A stretch of 64,000 bases of DNA from Xenophilus aerolatus (GTDB lineage: Bacteria > Pseudomonadota > Gammaproteobacteria > Burkholderiales > Burkholderiaceae_C), in the NCBI GenBank assembly GCA_030418545.1, contig QAIB01000003.1, forward strand, positions 186,001-250,000, written 5' to 3'. The position numbers and the translations under genes are program-made. This document shows positions 35,039-44,553 of the stretch, in pieces. Below the pieces are notes generated by a model that had not been told where the DNA came from, did no database searches, and saw nothing but the letters and a program-made list of their open reading frames with translations. Numbering within the stretch: the first letter of the stretch is position 1; every line of letters begins with the position of its first letter.

Positions 35039-35937
35039 GACCGGTCGGCCCGGCCCGCGGCCGTCTCGCGGATCAACTGCCACACCCGCTGCGCCAGCGG
35101 CGAGGGCGCGCGGTTGCGCCGGTGCACGAGCACGATGTCGCGCTGCACCACCGGCGTCAGCGGCCGCACCGCCAGCCGGCCCAGGCCGTCCGGCGGCACG
35201 GCCAGCGCGGGCATCACGCTGATGCCGATGCCGGCCTCGACCATGCGGAAGACCGTGGTGGGATGGCCCAGCTCCTGCACCACCTCGCACTGCGCGCCGT
35301 GCCGTTGCAGCGCCGTGTCGATGAGCCGCCGGCTGCCCGAGGCATGGTCGAGCAGCACCAGCGGCTGGCCGCTGAGGGCCGACCAGCGCACCGTGCGCGG
35401 CTTCGTCAGCGCGTGCTCGCGGGGCGCCACCAGCACGAAGGGGTCGTGCATGATCGATTCGGAATGCAGGTCCTCGGACGCCGAGGGCTCGATGACGACG
35501 CCGAAGTCCACCTCGCCCGCGCGCACGCTGCCCAGCACGTCCTGCTGGATGCGGTCGAGCAGCACCAGCTGGATGTCGGGCTCCTGGCGTGCGCAGGCGG
35601 CGATGCAATCGGGCATCAGGTTGGCCGACAGGGTGGGACTGCTGGCGACCCGCACCTTGCCGCGCCGCGCATGGGCCATGCCGCCCACGTCCTGCAGGGT
35701 CTGGTCGAGCTCGTCGAGCAGGCGGTCGAGCCGCGCGGCCAGCGACTGGCCGGCCTCGGTGAGCGCCACCTCGCGCGTGGTGCGGTCCAGCAGCTTCAGG
35801 CCGAGCTGCGACTCCAGCTCGTGGATCGAGCGGCTGACGGCCGGCTGCGTGAGCCCGATGCCGTCGCCGGCCCGGCTGAAGTTGCGCTCCAGCGCAACGG
35901 CGCGGAAGACGCGCAGCTGGCGCAGGGTGACGTTCAT
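35032..35937 (-). CDS. LysR family transcriptional regulator
   Basis: 301 residues: winged helix-turn-helix at about 3-62 (LRQLRVFRAVALERNFSRAG...LTQPAVSRSIHELE) and a two-lobed effector-binding domain from about residue 90. It is divergent from a bile-acid-symporter-like gene, and an 18-bp motif between them recurs upstream of tctC at 25151. This suggests control of both transporter loci, with autoregulation as is usual for LysR proteins. The ATG at 35937 is chosen because the HTH begins right after it. Confidence 0.92.
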   Translation of the reverse strand: MNVTLRQLRVFRAVALERNFSRAGDGIGLTQPAVSRSIHELESQLGLKLLDRTTREVALTEAGQSLAARLDRLLDELDQTLQDVGGMAHARRGKVRVASSPTLSANLMPDCIAACARQEPDIQLVLLDRIQQDVLGSVRAGEVDFGVVIEPSASEDLHSESIMHDPFVLVAPREHALTKPRTVRWSALSGQPLVLLDHASGSRRLIDTALQRHGAQCEVVQELGHPTTVFRMVEAGIGISVMPALAVPPDGLGRLAVRPLTPVVQRDIVLVHRRNRAPSPLAQRVWQLIRETAAGRADRSQ

Positions 35938-35973
35938 CGGCGGTCCGTGTTCATGCAACCGGATCATAAAACG

Positions 35974-35991
35974 ATGAGATAAATCCATTTC
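35974..35991. promoter_or_regulatory. candidate LysR operator between lysR and symporter gene
   Basis: ATGAGATAAATCCATTTC, containing a T-N11-A LysR-box geometry, lies 36 bp upstream of lysR and 33 bp upstream of the symporter start. It matches 17 of 18 bases of the tctC leader motif. Confidence 0.6.
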
Positions 35992-36024
35992 ACTTTTCAA
36001 TGGCGGCGGCGCCCAATCGGGGCC

Positions 36025-37032
36025 ATGGCACGCTCACGCTTCCTTCCCGACAACTTCACCCTGGCCCTGGTCACCACGGTGGCCGTCGCCACGCTGCTGC
36101 CGGCCAGCGGCCGCGTCGCCCATTTCTTCGAGGGGCTGACCACGGTCGCGATCGGCCTGCTGTTCTTCCTGCACGGCGCCAAGCTCTCGCGCGAGGCGAT
36201 CCTCGCGGGCATCACGCACTGGCGGCTGCACCTGCTGGTGTTCTGCGCCACCTTCGTCCTGTTCCCGCTGCTGGGCTTGGCGCTCAAGCCGGTGCTGGCG
36301 CCGCTGGTCACGCCGGCGCTGTACGTGGGCGTGCTGTACCTGTGCGTGCTGCCGGCGACGGTGCAGTCGGCCATCGCCTTCACCTCGCTGGCGCGCGGCA
36401 ACATCCCGGCCGCCGTGTGCAGCGCCTCGGCCTCGACGCTGCTGGGCGTGTTCGTCACGCCGCTGCTGGTCAACCTCGTGGTCGTGCCGCACCACATGGG
36501 CAGCGGCTCGCTCGACGCCATCGGCCGCATCCTGCTGCAGCTGATGGTGCCCTTCGTGGCCGGCCACCTGCTGCGCCCGTGGATCGGCGGCTTCGTCAAG
36601 CGCCACGCGCCGGTGCTCAAGTTCGTCGACCAGGGTTCGATCCTGCTGGTGGTCTACACCGCCTTCAGCGCGGCCGTGATCGAGGGGCTGTGGAAGCAGG
36701 TGCCGCTGTCGGCACTGGGCGGGCTGCTGGTGGTGTGCGCCGTGCTGCTGACGCTGGCGCTGGTGCTCACCACGCTGGCGGCGCGCAAGCTGGGCTTCGA
36801 CAAGGCCGACGAGATCACGATCGTCTTCTGCGGCTCCAAGAAGAGCCTGGCCAGCGGCGTGCCGATGGCCAAGGTGCTGTTCCCGGCCGCGTCGGTGGGC
36901 GCGATCGTGCTCCCGCTGATGCTCTTCCACCAGATGCAGCTGATGGTCTGCGCGGTGCTGGCGCAGCGCTATGCGCGTCGGCCGCAGGAGCCGGAAACCG
37001 CAGGCGAACCGGCCGCGCTTGCCAAGACCTGA
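36025..37032 (+). CDS. bile acid:sodium symporter family transporter (SBF-like)
   Basis: 335 residues with about ten membrane helices; motifs such as FFLHGAKLSREAI, LPATVQSAIAFTSLARGN and FCGSKKSLASGVPMA identify the SBF-like (YfeH) branch of the BASS family. Probably a sodium-coupled organic anion transporter. Divergent from and probably controlled by the adjacent LysR regulator. Confidence 0.9.
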   Translation: MARSRFLPDNFTLALVTTVAVATLLPASGRVAHFFEGLTTVAIGLLFFLHGAKLSREAILAGITHWRLHLLVFCATFVLFPLLGLALKPVLAPLVTPALYVGVLYLCVLPATVQSAIAFTSLARGNIPAAVCSASASTLLGVFVTPLLVNLVVVPHHMGSGSLDAIGRILLQLMVPFVAGHLLRPWIGGFVKRHAPVLKFVDQGSILLVVYTAFSAAVIEGLWKQVPLSALGGLLVVCAVLLTLALVLTTLAARKLGFDKADEITIVFCGSKKSLASGVPMAKVLFPAASVGAIVLPLMLFHQMQLMVCAVLAQRYARRPQEPETAGEPAALAKT

Positions 37033-37061
37033 CTTGGCAATTTCTGGAAAGAAATCGAGTG

Positions 37062-37105
37062 CTTGCGCCCGAGCAGCGGGCGCGAGCAGCTATGAAATCG
37101 ATAGC
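37062..37105 (-). repeat. 17-bp palindromic repeat, copy 5, with hairpin
   Basis: An 11-bp stem (GCTTGCGCCCG / CGGGCGCGAGC, loop AGCAG) is joined to the core GCTATGAAATCGATAGC (37089-37105). It fills the symporter - Na/Pi gap and may act as a shared terminator between the convergent genes. Confidence 0.7.
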
Positions 37106-37130
37106 AAGGTGAACGCCTGCGCCGCGCGGC

Positions 37131-38795
37131 TCAGGCGTCTTCCAGCGGCGTGAGCCGCGACTCGCGCAGCCGGCTGGGCGCCAGGGCCCCGGCGGAGTCG
37201 AGGATCGGGTAGGCGATCGAGCAGATGTGCGAGTTGATGCGCTTGAGGTCGCTGATCAGGTCGATGTGCAGCGAGCTGGTCTCCATGCTCGGCGCGGTGC
37301 GGTCCATCAGCCGCGCCAGGTGCGTCGTGGCGTAGGCGCGCTCCAGGTCCCGAAAGCGCGCCTTCTCCTCGAGCAGCTTCTGCGCGTCGCGCACGTTGCC
37401 GTTGAGGAACACGCTCATGCCCAGGCGCAGGTTGGCCACCAGGCGCTCGTGCAGCTCGACGATCTCGGCCATGCCGGCCTCGGAGAAGTTGCGCTGCGGG
37501 CGGATCTTCTTGTCCTCGATGTCGATGATCACCCGCTCGATGATGTCGCCCACCTGCTCCATGTTGATGGTGAAGCTGATGATGTCGGTCCAGCGCTTGC
37601 TCTCCTCCTCGCCCAGCGCCTCGCGCGAGATCTTGGTGAGGTAGTACTTGATGTCGGAGTAGAGCTGGTCGACGGTGTCGTCCATGCGCCGCAGCTCCTC
37701 GGCCAGGCGCAGGTCGTTGTTGCGGATCACCGAGAGCATGCCGATCAGCATGCTCTCCACCACGTCGGCCTGGTGCAGCGCCTCGCGCGCGGCGTTGGAG
37801 ATGGCCAGCGAGGGCGTCGACAGCGCCGAGGGGTCGAGGTGCTGGGGCCGGCTGCTCGACAGCGACTGCGGCGGTGCCGGCAGCAGCTTCATCGACAGGC
37901 GCGCCACCGGCGCCGTGAGGCCGATGAAGGCCACGCTCGCCACCACGTTGAAGGCCAGGTGGTACAGCACCACCAGCTGCGTCGGGCCCTGCACGTGCGG
38001 CCGCACGTACTGCAGCCACAGGCCGATGAAGGGCGCCGCGATCGCCACGCCCAGCAGCTTGAAGACCAGGTTGCCCACCGTGACCTGGCGCACCGCAACC
38101 GAGGACTTGGCCGTGGTCAACACCGCCAGCAGGCCGCTGCCCAGGTTGGCGCCCAGCACCAGGCCCAGCGCCACGTCCAGCGGCACGACGGCGGACGAGG
38201 CCATCGCCGCGACCAGCAGCACCACCGCCAGGCTGGAGTAGGCAACCACGGCCAGCACCGCACCCACCGTGATCTCCAGCAGCACGTCGCTGGTGATGGA
38301 GGTGATGATGGCCCGCATGGCCGGCCCCTCGAACAGCGGCCCGGTGGCCTGCACCACCAGCTGCAGCGCGAGCAGCATCAGGCCCAGGCCGATCAGCACG
38401 CGGCCGAAGCGCCCCGCGGGGCTGGCCGGGCGCGTGATGGAGAACACCACGCCGGTGAAGATGAAGAGCGGCGACAGCCAGGACAGGTCGGTCGAGAACA
38501 GCACCGACATCAGGGCCGTGCCGATGTCGGCACCGCGCATCACCGCCAGCGCGGCCGGCAGCGTGATCAGCCCCTGCCCGACGAAGGACGAGGTCATCAG
38601 CGAGGTGGCGGTGCTCGACTGCACCAGCGCCGTCACGCCGATGCCGGCCAGCGCGGCGGAGAAGCGGTTGGACAGGCTGTGCTGCAGGAACTTGCGCAGA
38701 TTGCCGCCGAACACGCGCAGGACGCCGGTGCGAACGAGATGGGTGCCCCACACGAGCAATGCGATGGCCGCCAGCAGGTTCAGCAGATGTTTCAT
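37131..38795 (-). CDS. Na/Pi cotransporter family protein with PhoU-like domain
   Basis: 554 residues: two Na/Pi-cotransporter repeats (first with VTALVQSSTATSLMTSSFVGQG, second around residue 170-240 with AYSSLAVVLLVAAMASS), then a cytosolic helical PhoU-like domain from about 350 (VESMLIGMLSVIRNNDLRLAEEL). The family takes up phosphate with sodium or regulates phosphate balance (YjbB/NptA type). Confidence 0.93.
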   Translation of the reverse strand: MKHLLNLLAAIALLVWGTHLVRTGVLRVFGGNLRKFLQHSLSNRFSAALAGIGVTALVQSSTATSLMTSSFVGQGLITLPAALAVMRGADIGTALMSVLFSTDLSWLSPLFIFTGVVFSITRPASPAGRFGRVLIGLGLMLLALQLVVQATGPLFEGPAMRAIITSITSDVLLEITVGAVLAVVAYSSLAVVLLVAAMASSAVVPLDVALGLVLGANLGSGLLAVLTTAKSSVAVRQVTVGNLVFKLLGVAIAAPFIGLWLQYVRPHVQGPTQLVVLYHLAFNVVASVAFIGLTAPVARLSMKLLPAPPQSLSSSRPQHLDPSALSTPSLAISNAAREALHQADVVESMLIGMLSVIRNNDLRLAEELRRMDDTVDQLYSDIKYYLTKISREALGEEESKRWTDIISFTINMEQVGDIIERVIIDIEDKKIRPQRNFSEAGMAEIVELHERLVANLRLGMSVFLNGNVRDAQKLLEEKARFRDLERAYATTHLARLMDRTAPSMETSSLHIDLISDLKRINSHICSIAYPILDSAGALAPSRLRESRLTPLEDA

Positions 38796-38873
38796 GGACG
38801 GGGCGTCCGCTCCTTGTTCTTGTGTGGCGTCATCATGCGCCCGCGCGGGGCGGGCGTCTGTCGGCGCAGGGCG

Positions 38874-39737
38874 TCAATCGATCAAGGCGCCATTTTCATG
38901 GAAAGGATAGGGCCCCTCGAATTCGCCCGACATCGCCAGGTGCGTGACCAGGCGCTGCTCCGACGTCCAGGCGTGCAGGCGGTAGCCCGGCGGTTCCAGC
39001 GTCCAGGCAGAGGCCGCATCGGGCGCGAGGTCCAGCTGCACCTGGTGGCCCGGTGCCGGCGAGGTGCTGGCGATGGTGCCGCCGAAGCGCACGTCGATGG
39101 CCCGGTGCAGGTGGCCGCAGACGATGCGCTCCACGTTCGGGTGCTGGCGCACGATGGCCTCGAGCCGCTCGCGGCCCTGGAGCAGCCCGATACGGTCCAT
39201 GTGGCCGATCAGCGTCGAGAAGGGCGGGTGGTGCATGGCGATGACCACCGGCTCGCCGCGGCAGCCGGCCAGCGTGGCCTCGAGCCAGTCGAGCTGCGCG
39301 TCGTCCAGCGCGCCGTGGCTGGCGCCGGCGACGGCGGTGTCCAGCGCCACCAGGCGCAGTGCGCCGACCCGCACCGAATAGCGGACCGGGCCTTCGGTGC
39401 CCAGGTAGGCGTGATCGGGAAAGCTGCGGCGCATCTGCTCGCGCTCGTCGTGGTTGCCGGGCAGCAGGTACAGCGGCATGGTCAGCGGCGCGAGGAGGCG
39501 CGCGAGGTGCGCGTACTCGGCTTCACGGCCGAAGTCCGTCAGGTCGCCGGTCAGCACGATCGCGTCGGGCTGCTGCGGCAGGCGCAGCACCGAGGCCACG
39601 GCGCGAGCCAGGTAGGGCGCCGTGTCGATGCGGCCGTAGGCCAGGCGGCCCGGTTCGCGGATGTGCAGGTCGGTGATCTGGCCCAGCAGCGTGAGCGTGG
39701 TCGCGACCGGAGCGGCCGATGCGGTCTGCGGGGTCAT
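38874..39737 (-). CDS. metallophosphoesterase (cyclic nucleotide / phosphodiester phosphodiesterase)
   Basis: 287 residues with all calcineurin-like motifs in order: DLHI, TGDLTDFGR, GNHDERE, MHHPPFS and GHLHR. This is the CpdA/GpdQ class, which hydrolyses cAMP or glycerophosphodiesters. It overlaps the ABC ATPase gene by 4 bp and is the last gene of a LacI-controlled importer operon, so cleavage of an imported phosphodiester is more likely than cAMP breakdown. Confidence 0.9.
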   Translation of the reverse strand: MTPQTASAAPVATTLTLLGQITDLHIREPGRLAYGRIDTAPYLARAVASVLRLPQQPDAIVLTGDLTDFGREAEYAHLARLLAPLTMPLYLLPGNHDEREQMRRSFPDHAYLGTEGPVRYSVRVGALRLVALDTAVAGASHGALDDAQLDWLEATLAGCRGEPVVIAMHHPPFSTLIGHMDRIGLLQGRERLEAIVRQHPNVERIVCGHLHRAIDVRFGGTIASTSPAPGHQVQLDLAPDAASAWTLEPPGYRLHAWTSEQRLVTHLAMSGEFEGPYPFHENGALID

Positions 39738-40795
39738 GCGCCCACCTCCTGCGTGCTCATCAGCCGCTCCGCGCGGATGCGGATGCCGACCTCGTCGCCC
39801 GGCTGGTAGGGCGCGTCGCGGCCCACCTCGGCCATCAGCAGCGGCTGGTCGTCGGCGCGCAGCTGCAGCTGCACCCGCTCGCCGAGGAAGGTGCGCCGCT
39901 CCACGCGCGCCAGCCCCCATCCGTCCTGGCGGGCGCCGATCTCGATGTCCTCGGGGCGCACGAGCAGCGTCTCCTGGCCGTGCCAGGCCTCGGGGCAGGC
40001 GAGGGCGGCGCCGCCAATGCGCACCACGCGCTCGGCCTGCGCCTGCGCGTCGCGCGCCAGGCGGTTCACCCGGCCCAGGAACTCGGCCACGAAGGGGTGC
40101 GCGGGTGCGCGGTACAGGTCCTCGCCACGGCCCACCTGCACGATGCGGCCGGCCCGCATGACGGCCAGCCGGTCGGCGATGGCCATCGCCTCCTGCTGGT
40201 CGTGGGTGACGTGGATGGCCGTGATGTGCAGGCGCCGCAGCAGCTCGGCCAGCTCGTCGCGCAGCGACTCCTTGAGCTTGGCATCGAGGGCGGCCAGCGG
40301 CTCGTCCAGCAGCAGCACGCGCGGGCGCACGGCCACGGCGCGGGCCAGCGCCACGCGCTGGCGCTGGCCGCCCGAGAGCTCGGACGGGCGCTTGTTTTCC
40401 AGGCCGGTGAGGCGGGTCAGCTCGACCAGCTCGCCCACCGCACGGCGCTCCTCGTCGCGCGACACGCCGCGGATGCGCAGCCCGTAGCCGATGTTGGCCG
40501 CCACCGTCATCTGCGGGAAGAGCGCGTAGCTCTGGAACACCATGCCGATGCCGCGCTGCTCGACCGGGCGGCGCGTCACGTCCTGGCCGCCGAAGACGAT
40601 GCGGCTGCCCTCGTCGGGCGATTCCAGGCCCGCGATGATGCGCAGCAGGGTGGTCTTGCCGCAGCCCGAGGGGCCCAGCAGGGCCAGCACCTCGCCGGCC
40701 TCCACGTGCAGGTCGGTGGGCAGCAGGCCGCGGGTGCCGTCGGCGTAGGTCTTCGCGCAGTTCGCGATGTCGACCGGGATTCGTTCAAGTTCCAT
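39734..40795 (-). CDS. ABC importer ATP-binding subunit
   Basis: 353 residues: Walker A GPSGCGKTT, Q-loop, signature SGGQRQR, Walker B VLLLDEPLAALD, H-loop HVTHDQQEA, and a C-terminal TOBE domain (about 240-350). This is the spermidine/phosphonate/iron type of import ATPase. It overlaps permease 2 by 11 bp and the phosphoesterase by 4 bp. Confidence 0.93.
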   Translation of the reverse strand: MELERIPVDIANCAKTYADGTRGLLPTDLHVEAGEVLALLGPSGCGKTTLLRIIAGLESPDEGSRIVFGGQDVTRRPVEQRGIGMVFQSYALFPQMTVAANIGYGLRIRGVSRDEERRAVGELVELTRLTGLENKRPSELSGGQRQRVALARAVAVRPRVLLLDEPLAALDAKLKESLRDELAELLRRLHITAIHVTHDQQEAMAIADRLAVMRAGRIVQVGRGEDLYRAPAHPFVAEFLGRVNRLARDAQAQAERVVRIGGAALACPEAWHGQETLLVRPEDIEIGARQDGWGLARVERRTFLGERVQLQLRADDQPLLMAEVGRDAPYQPGDEVGIRIRAERLMSTQEVGA

Positions 40796-41588
40796 GGCGT
40801 TTCTGGATCAGGTTGGCCAGGTACTGCAGGATCCACAGCACCGGCAGGATGACGGCGAAGAAGACGAGGGTGTAGGCTGAGCCCACTTCCAGGCGCATCG
40901 ATGCATAGCTGTCGGCCAGGCCGACGGGCAGGGTCCGCGTGAGCGGCGTGTGCAGCATCCAGGTCAGGTTGAATTCGCCGACCGAGAGCGTGAACACCAT
41001 CAGGCTGCCGGCGACGATGGCCGGAAAGACCGCCGGCACCAGCACGCCCAGGAAGCGCTGGCGAAAGCTCGCGCCCAGCGAGCGCGCCGCCTCCTCCAAC
41101 GCCACCAGGTCGTCGCGCTGGAAGGCCGAGGACACCGTGCGCACCATGAAGGGCAGGGTGAAGACGATGTGGCCGACCAGGATGAAGGCGAAGCTCTGGC
41201 GGAAGGCCGTGACCTGGCCGTAGGCCAGGATCAGCGCGAGCGCGGTCGCCAGCCCGGGCACGGCGACAGGCAGCGTGAGCAGCTCCTCGAAAGTGTGGGC
41301 CCAGCGCGAGCGGCTGCGCGCCAGCGCATAGGCGCAGGGCACGCCCAGCACGATGGTGCCGACCACGCAGGCCAGGGCCAGCAGCAGCGAGGCGCCGACC
41401 GTGTTGCCATACACCTCCCACACCTCGCCGAGCCAGCGCAGCGTGAGGCCGCTCTTGAGTCCGCTGCTGTAGTTGTTGACCAGGCCGGCCATCACCGACA
41501 GGAGCATCGGCGCGATCATGAACACGCTCACCGCCACGGTGACGGCGAAGAGGAAGGGCGAACGCGTGGTGCTGTGCTTGTGTTGCAT
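40785..41588 (-). CDS. ABC importer permease 2
   Basis: 267 residues, six membrane helices, with the EAA loop DLVALEEAARSLGASFRQRF. Second of two permeases in a type-I importer of the PotBC/PhnUV class. Confidence 0.92.
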   Translation of the reverse strand: MQHKHSTTRSPFLFAVTVAVSVFMIAPMLLSVMAGLVNNYSSGLKSGLTLRWLGEVWEVYGNTVGASLLLALACVVGTIVLGVPCAYALARSRSRWAHTFEELLTLPVAVPGLATALALILAYGQVTAFRQSFAFILVGHIVFTLPFMVRTVSSAFQRDDLVALEEAARSLGASFRQRFLGVLVPAVFPAIVAGSLMVFTLSVGEFNLTWMLHTPLTRTLPVGLADSYASMRLEVGSAYTLVFFAVILPVLWILQYLANLIQKRHGT

Positions 41589-41605
41589 CGAGATCGTCCT
41601 TTCGC

Positions 41606-42427
41606 TCAACGCACCGCCGGGCTGCCGCCGGCGCGGCGCGCCAGGAACAGCACCAGCCAGGTGACCAGGCCCAGCGCGATCGACAGCGAGGCCGCGAGCG
41701 CGAAGTTGGCGTAGTTGGTGAACTCGTTGTAGATGGTGATGGGGATCACCTCGAACTTGCTGGCCAGCGTGAAGGCCGTGCCGAAGGCGCCCATGGCGGT
41801 GGCGAACAGGATGGCGCCGCAGGCCAGCGTGGTGGGCGCCAGTTCGGGCACCCACACGTCGCGCACCACGCGCAGGCGCGAGGCGCCCAGCGAGCGCGCC
41901 GCTTCCTCGAGCTGCGGGTTCATCGCCACGGCCGCCGCCGCGTAGGTGGCGATGGCGCGCGGCAGCGAGAAGTACAGGTAGGCCAGGAAGAGCCCGAGCA
42001 GCCCGTAGGCGAAGGTGATGCGCTCGCCGCCGAGGGCGCTGCTGAGGTCGGCCACCAGCCCCTGCCTGCCGCCCAGCAGGATCACGAAGAAGCCGATGAT
42101 CACGCCCGGGAAGGACAGCGGCAGCGTGAGCAGCGACAGCAGCACGCGCTTGCCGATGAAGTCGCGGCGCGCGAGGTAGATGCCCACGGCCGAGCCCAGC
42201 GCGAGCGTGGCGACGGTCACGGCGGCCGACAGCAGCACGGTGTTGACCATGCTCTGCAGGTAGCGGCCGTCGGTGAGTACGGCGAAGTAGGTCGCCCAGC
42301 CCTTCTCGGCCGGCAGTGCCAGCAGGCGTGCGATCGGCAGCAGCCAGAAGGCGGCGAAGAAGGCCGCCGCCGGCAGCAGGCACGCCAGCCGCAGCCAGCG
42401 GGCGTTCCCGTTCGTGGAAGCCTTCAT
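41606..42427 (-). CDS. ABC importer permease 1
   Basis: 273 residues, six membrane helices, EAA loop PQLEEAARSLGASRLRVV. The ATG at 42427 (MKASTNGNARWLRL) follows the binding-protein stop by 17 bp. Works with the next permease. Confidence 0.92.
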   Translation of the reverse strand: MKASTNGNARWLRLACLLPAAAFFAAFWLLPIARLLALPAEKGWATYFAVLTDGRYLQSMVNTVLLSAAVTVATLALGSAVGIYLARRDFIGKRVLLSLLTLPLSFPGVIIGFFVILLGGRQGLVADLSSALGGERITFAYGLLGLFLAYLYFSLPRAIATYAAAAVAMNPQLEEAARSLGASRLRVVRDVWVPELAPTTLACGAILFATAMGAFGTAFTLASKFEVIPITIYNEFTNYANFALAASLSIALGLVTWLVLFLARRAGGSPAVR

Positions 42428-42444
42428 GCCCGGGATGGCGGCGC

Positions 42445-43458
42445 TCAGCGCACGTCCTTCAGGTAACGGTCGGAGAAGGCGCGCTGGGCCTGCGCCATGC
42501 GTGCATAGTCGACGGCCTTGGCGCGCGCGTAGTCGCTGGCCGGCAGGAACTGGGCTTCCACGTCCTTGGGCATGGCGTTGGCGCGCACGGGGCGCAGGTA
42601 GGCCTTGGCCCAGATCGCCTGGCCTTCGTCGGAGAGCACGAAGTCCAGCACCTTCTTCGCGTCGGCGGCATGCGGGGCCTTGGCGACCAGGCTCATCACG
42701 TAGGGCACGACCACGGTGCCTTCGCTGGGGATGACGAAGGCGACATTGGCCTTGTCCTTGTACTTGGCGCGGTAGGCGTTGAAGTCGTAGTCCAGCAGGA
42801 TCGCGATCTCGCCAGACAGCACGCGCGCGTACGAGGTCTGCTTGGGCACGATGGGTTCGTTCTTCTGCAGCTGCTTGAAGTACTCGATGGCCGGCGTGAA
42901 GTTGTCCATGTTGCCGCCGCGCGATTCGTTCACCGCCACGGCACCGACGTAGCCGACGAAGGCCGAGGCGGGGTCGAGGTAGCCGATCAGCCCCTTGTAG
43001 TCGGGCTTGAGCAGGTCGGCCCAGCTTTTGGGAATGGGCTTGCCCTTGAGCGCATCGACGTTGACCATGAAGCCGAGGGTGCCCGAGTGGATGGTGAACC
43101 AGTTGCCGGCCGGGTCCTTCAGGCCGGCGGGAATGTCGTTCCACGCGGCCGGCTTGTAGGGTTCGACCACGCCGTCCTTCTGCGCCTGGATGGCGAAGGT
43201 CACGCCGAGGTAGGTGACGTCGGCCACGGGGCTCGCCTTCTCGGCCACCAGCTGGGCCAGGGCCTGGCCCGAGTTCTTGTTGTCGGCCGGCACGGTGACG
43301 CCGGTCTTGGCCTTGATGGCGCGCAACTGCGTGCCCCAGTCGGCCCACTCGGTCGGGCAGTTGTAGCAAATGGCGGTCTGTGCCATGGCGCCGCCGGCGA
43401 CGAGGCCGGCCGCGAGCACGGCCGCGCGGGCGATGCGGTGGAAGGTGACGAAAGACAT
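42445..43458 (-). CDS. ABC importer periplasmic binding protein
   Basis: 337 residues: signal peptide ending GGAMAQ, then a type-II periplasmic binding protein with YLGVTFAIQAQKDGVVEPY, GYLDPASAFVGYVGAV and LLDYDFNAYRAKYKD. It resembles Fe(III)/2-aminoethylphosphonate (PhnS-like) receptors. The downstream metallophosphoesterase makes an organophosphorus ligand likely; not proven. Confidence 0.9.
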   Translation of the reverse strand: MSFVTFHRIARAAVLAAGLVAGGAMAQTAICYNCPTEWADWGTQLRAIKAKTGVTVPADNKNSGQALAQLVAEKASPVADVTYLGVTFAIQAQKDGVVEPYKPAAWNDIPAGLKDPAGNWFTIHSGTLGFMVNVDALKGKPIPKSWADLLKPDYKGLIGYLDPASAFVGYVGAVAVNESRGGNMDNFTPAIEYFKQLQKNEPIVPKQTSYARVLSGEIAILLDYDFNAYRAKYKDKANVAFVIPSEGTVVVPYVMSLVAKAPHAADAKKVLDFVLSDEGQAIWAKAYLRPVRANAMPKDVEAQFLPASDYARAKAVDYARMAQAQRAFSDRYLKDVR

Positions 43459-43521
43459 GGAGAAGCTCCTGGGATGGATGGGTGGTTGTTGTGGGGAGAA
43501 AAAAGAGAAAAGGGGCGCCGC

Positions 43522-44526
43522 CTAGGCGAGGCCCGGCGCCTGCGCGCACGATTCGCCGACGCGGAACACGTGCGGCAGCAGCACGCTGTCCGCGGGCACA
43601 AGGGGCTGGCCCTGCGCGAGCGCCGCAGTCAGCAGGTCGACACTGGTCTTGCCGATGTCGATGTTGGGTTGGGCGATGGTGCTCAGCGCGGGCATGAGGT
43701 CTTCGCCCAGCGCGATGCCGTCGAAGCCGACCACCGACAGCGCCTGCGGCACCGGGAGGCCGCCCAGGTGCGCGGCGCGGATGCTGCGGATGGCCAGCAG
43801 GTCGTTCGAGCACACCAGCGCCGTCGGCCGCCGGTGTTCGGACAGGGCACGCGCGATCACGTCGCCCGCCGCTTCGACGAAGGGCACCTCGATGAGCGGC
43901 GGCGGCGCGAAGCCCGCTTCGTCCATGCCCCGCAGGAAGCCCTGGTAGCGCTGCTGCGCGCGGTCCGATGCGGCCAGCGTGCCGCTCACCATGGCGATGT
44001 GGCGGTGGCCGAGCAGGGCCAGGCGCGCCACCACGTCGGCCACGGCGGCCTCGCCGTCGACGCCGACGCAGGGGTGGGCGGCATGGCGGTTGTAGGCCAG
44101 CACGTAGGGCGTGCCGGCCTGCGCCAGGCGCTGCAGCGTGGTCGAGGTGGACGGGTTGGCCACCACCAGGATGAAGCCGTCGACGTTGCTGCCCTGGAGC
44201 AGGCCCACGGCGCGTTCTTCCTCGTCGATGCGGTAGCCGGAGGTGACCGGCATGATCGCGTAGCCCTGCGCTGCGGCGGCGGCGGCGATGCCCTGCAGGC
44301 ACTCGGCGAAGGTGGGGTTCATGAGCGTGGGCAGCACCACGCCCAGCACCCGGCTGCGCTGAGTGCGCAAGGTGCGCGCGCTGGCGTTGGGCACGTAGCC
44401 CAGCTCGCGCGCGACGCGCTCCACCAGCTCGCGCGTGGCGGGCGTCACCTTGTCCGGCAGGTTGAAGGCGCGCGAGACGGTTGCGACGGAAACGCCGGCG
44501 CGTCGTGCGACTTTCTGGATGCTCAT
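43522..44526 (-). CDS. LacI family transcriptional regulator
   Basis: 334 residues: HTH and hinge at 1-56 (VARRAGVSVATVSRAFN, LGYVPNASARTLRTQRS), then a periplasmic-binding-protein-like effector domain. It is the first gene of the minus-strand operon that continues into the ABC importer genes 63 bp downstream. A perfect 16-bp palindrome 27 bp upstream of its start is the expected LacI operator, implying autoregulated control of the whole operon. Confidence 0.94.
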   Translation of the reverse strand: MSIQKVARRAGVSVATVSRAFNLPDKVTPATRELVERVARELGYVPNASARTLRTQRSRVLGVVLPTLMNPTFAECLQGIAAAAAAQGYAIMPVTSGYRIDEEERAVGLLQGSNVDGFILVVANPSTSTTLQRLAQAGTPYVLAYNRHAAHPCVGVDGEAAVADVVARLALLGHRHIAMVSGTLAASDRAQQRYQGFLRGMDEAGFAPPPLIEVPFVEAAGDVIARALSEHRRPTALVCSNDLLAIRSIRAAHLGGLPVPQALSVVGFDGIALGEDLMPALSTIAQPNIDIGKTSVDLLTAALAQGQPLVPADSVLLPHVFRVGESCAQAPGLA

Positions 44527-44553
44527 GGGCGAACCACTTGGTGGGGCGTGTTC

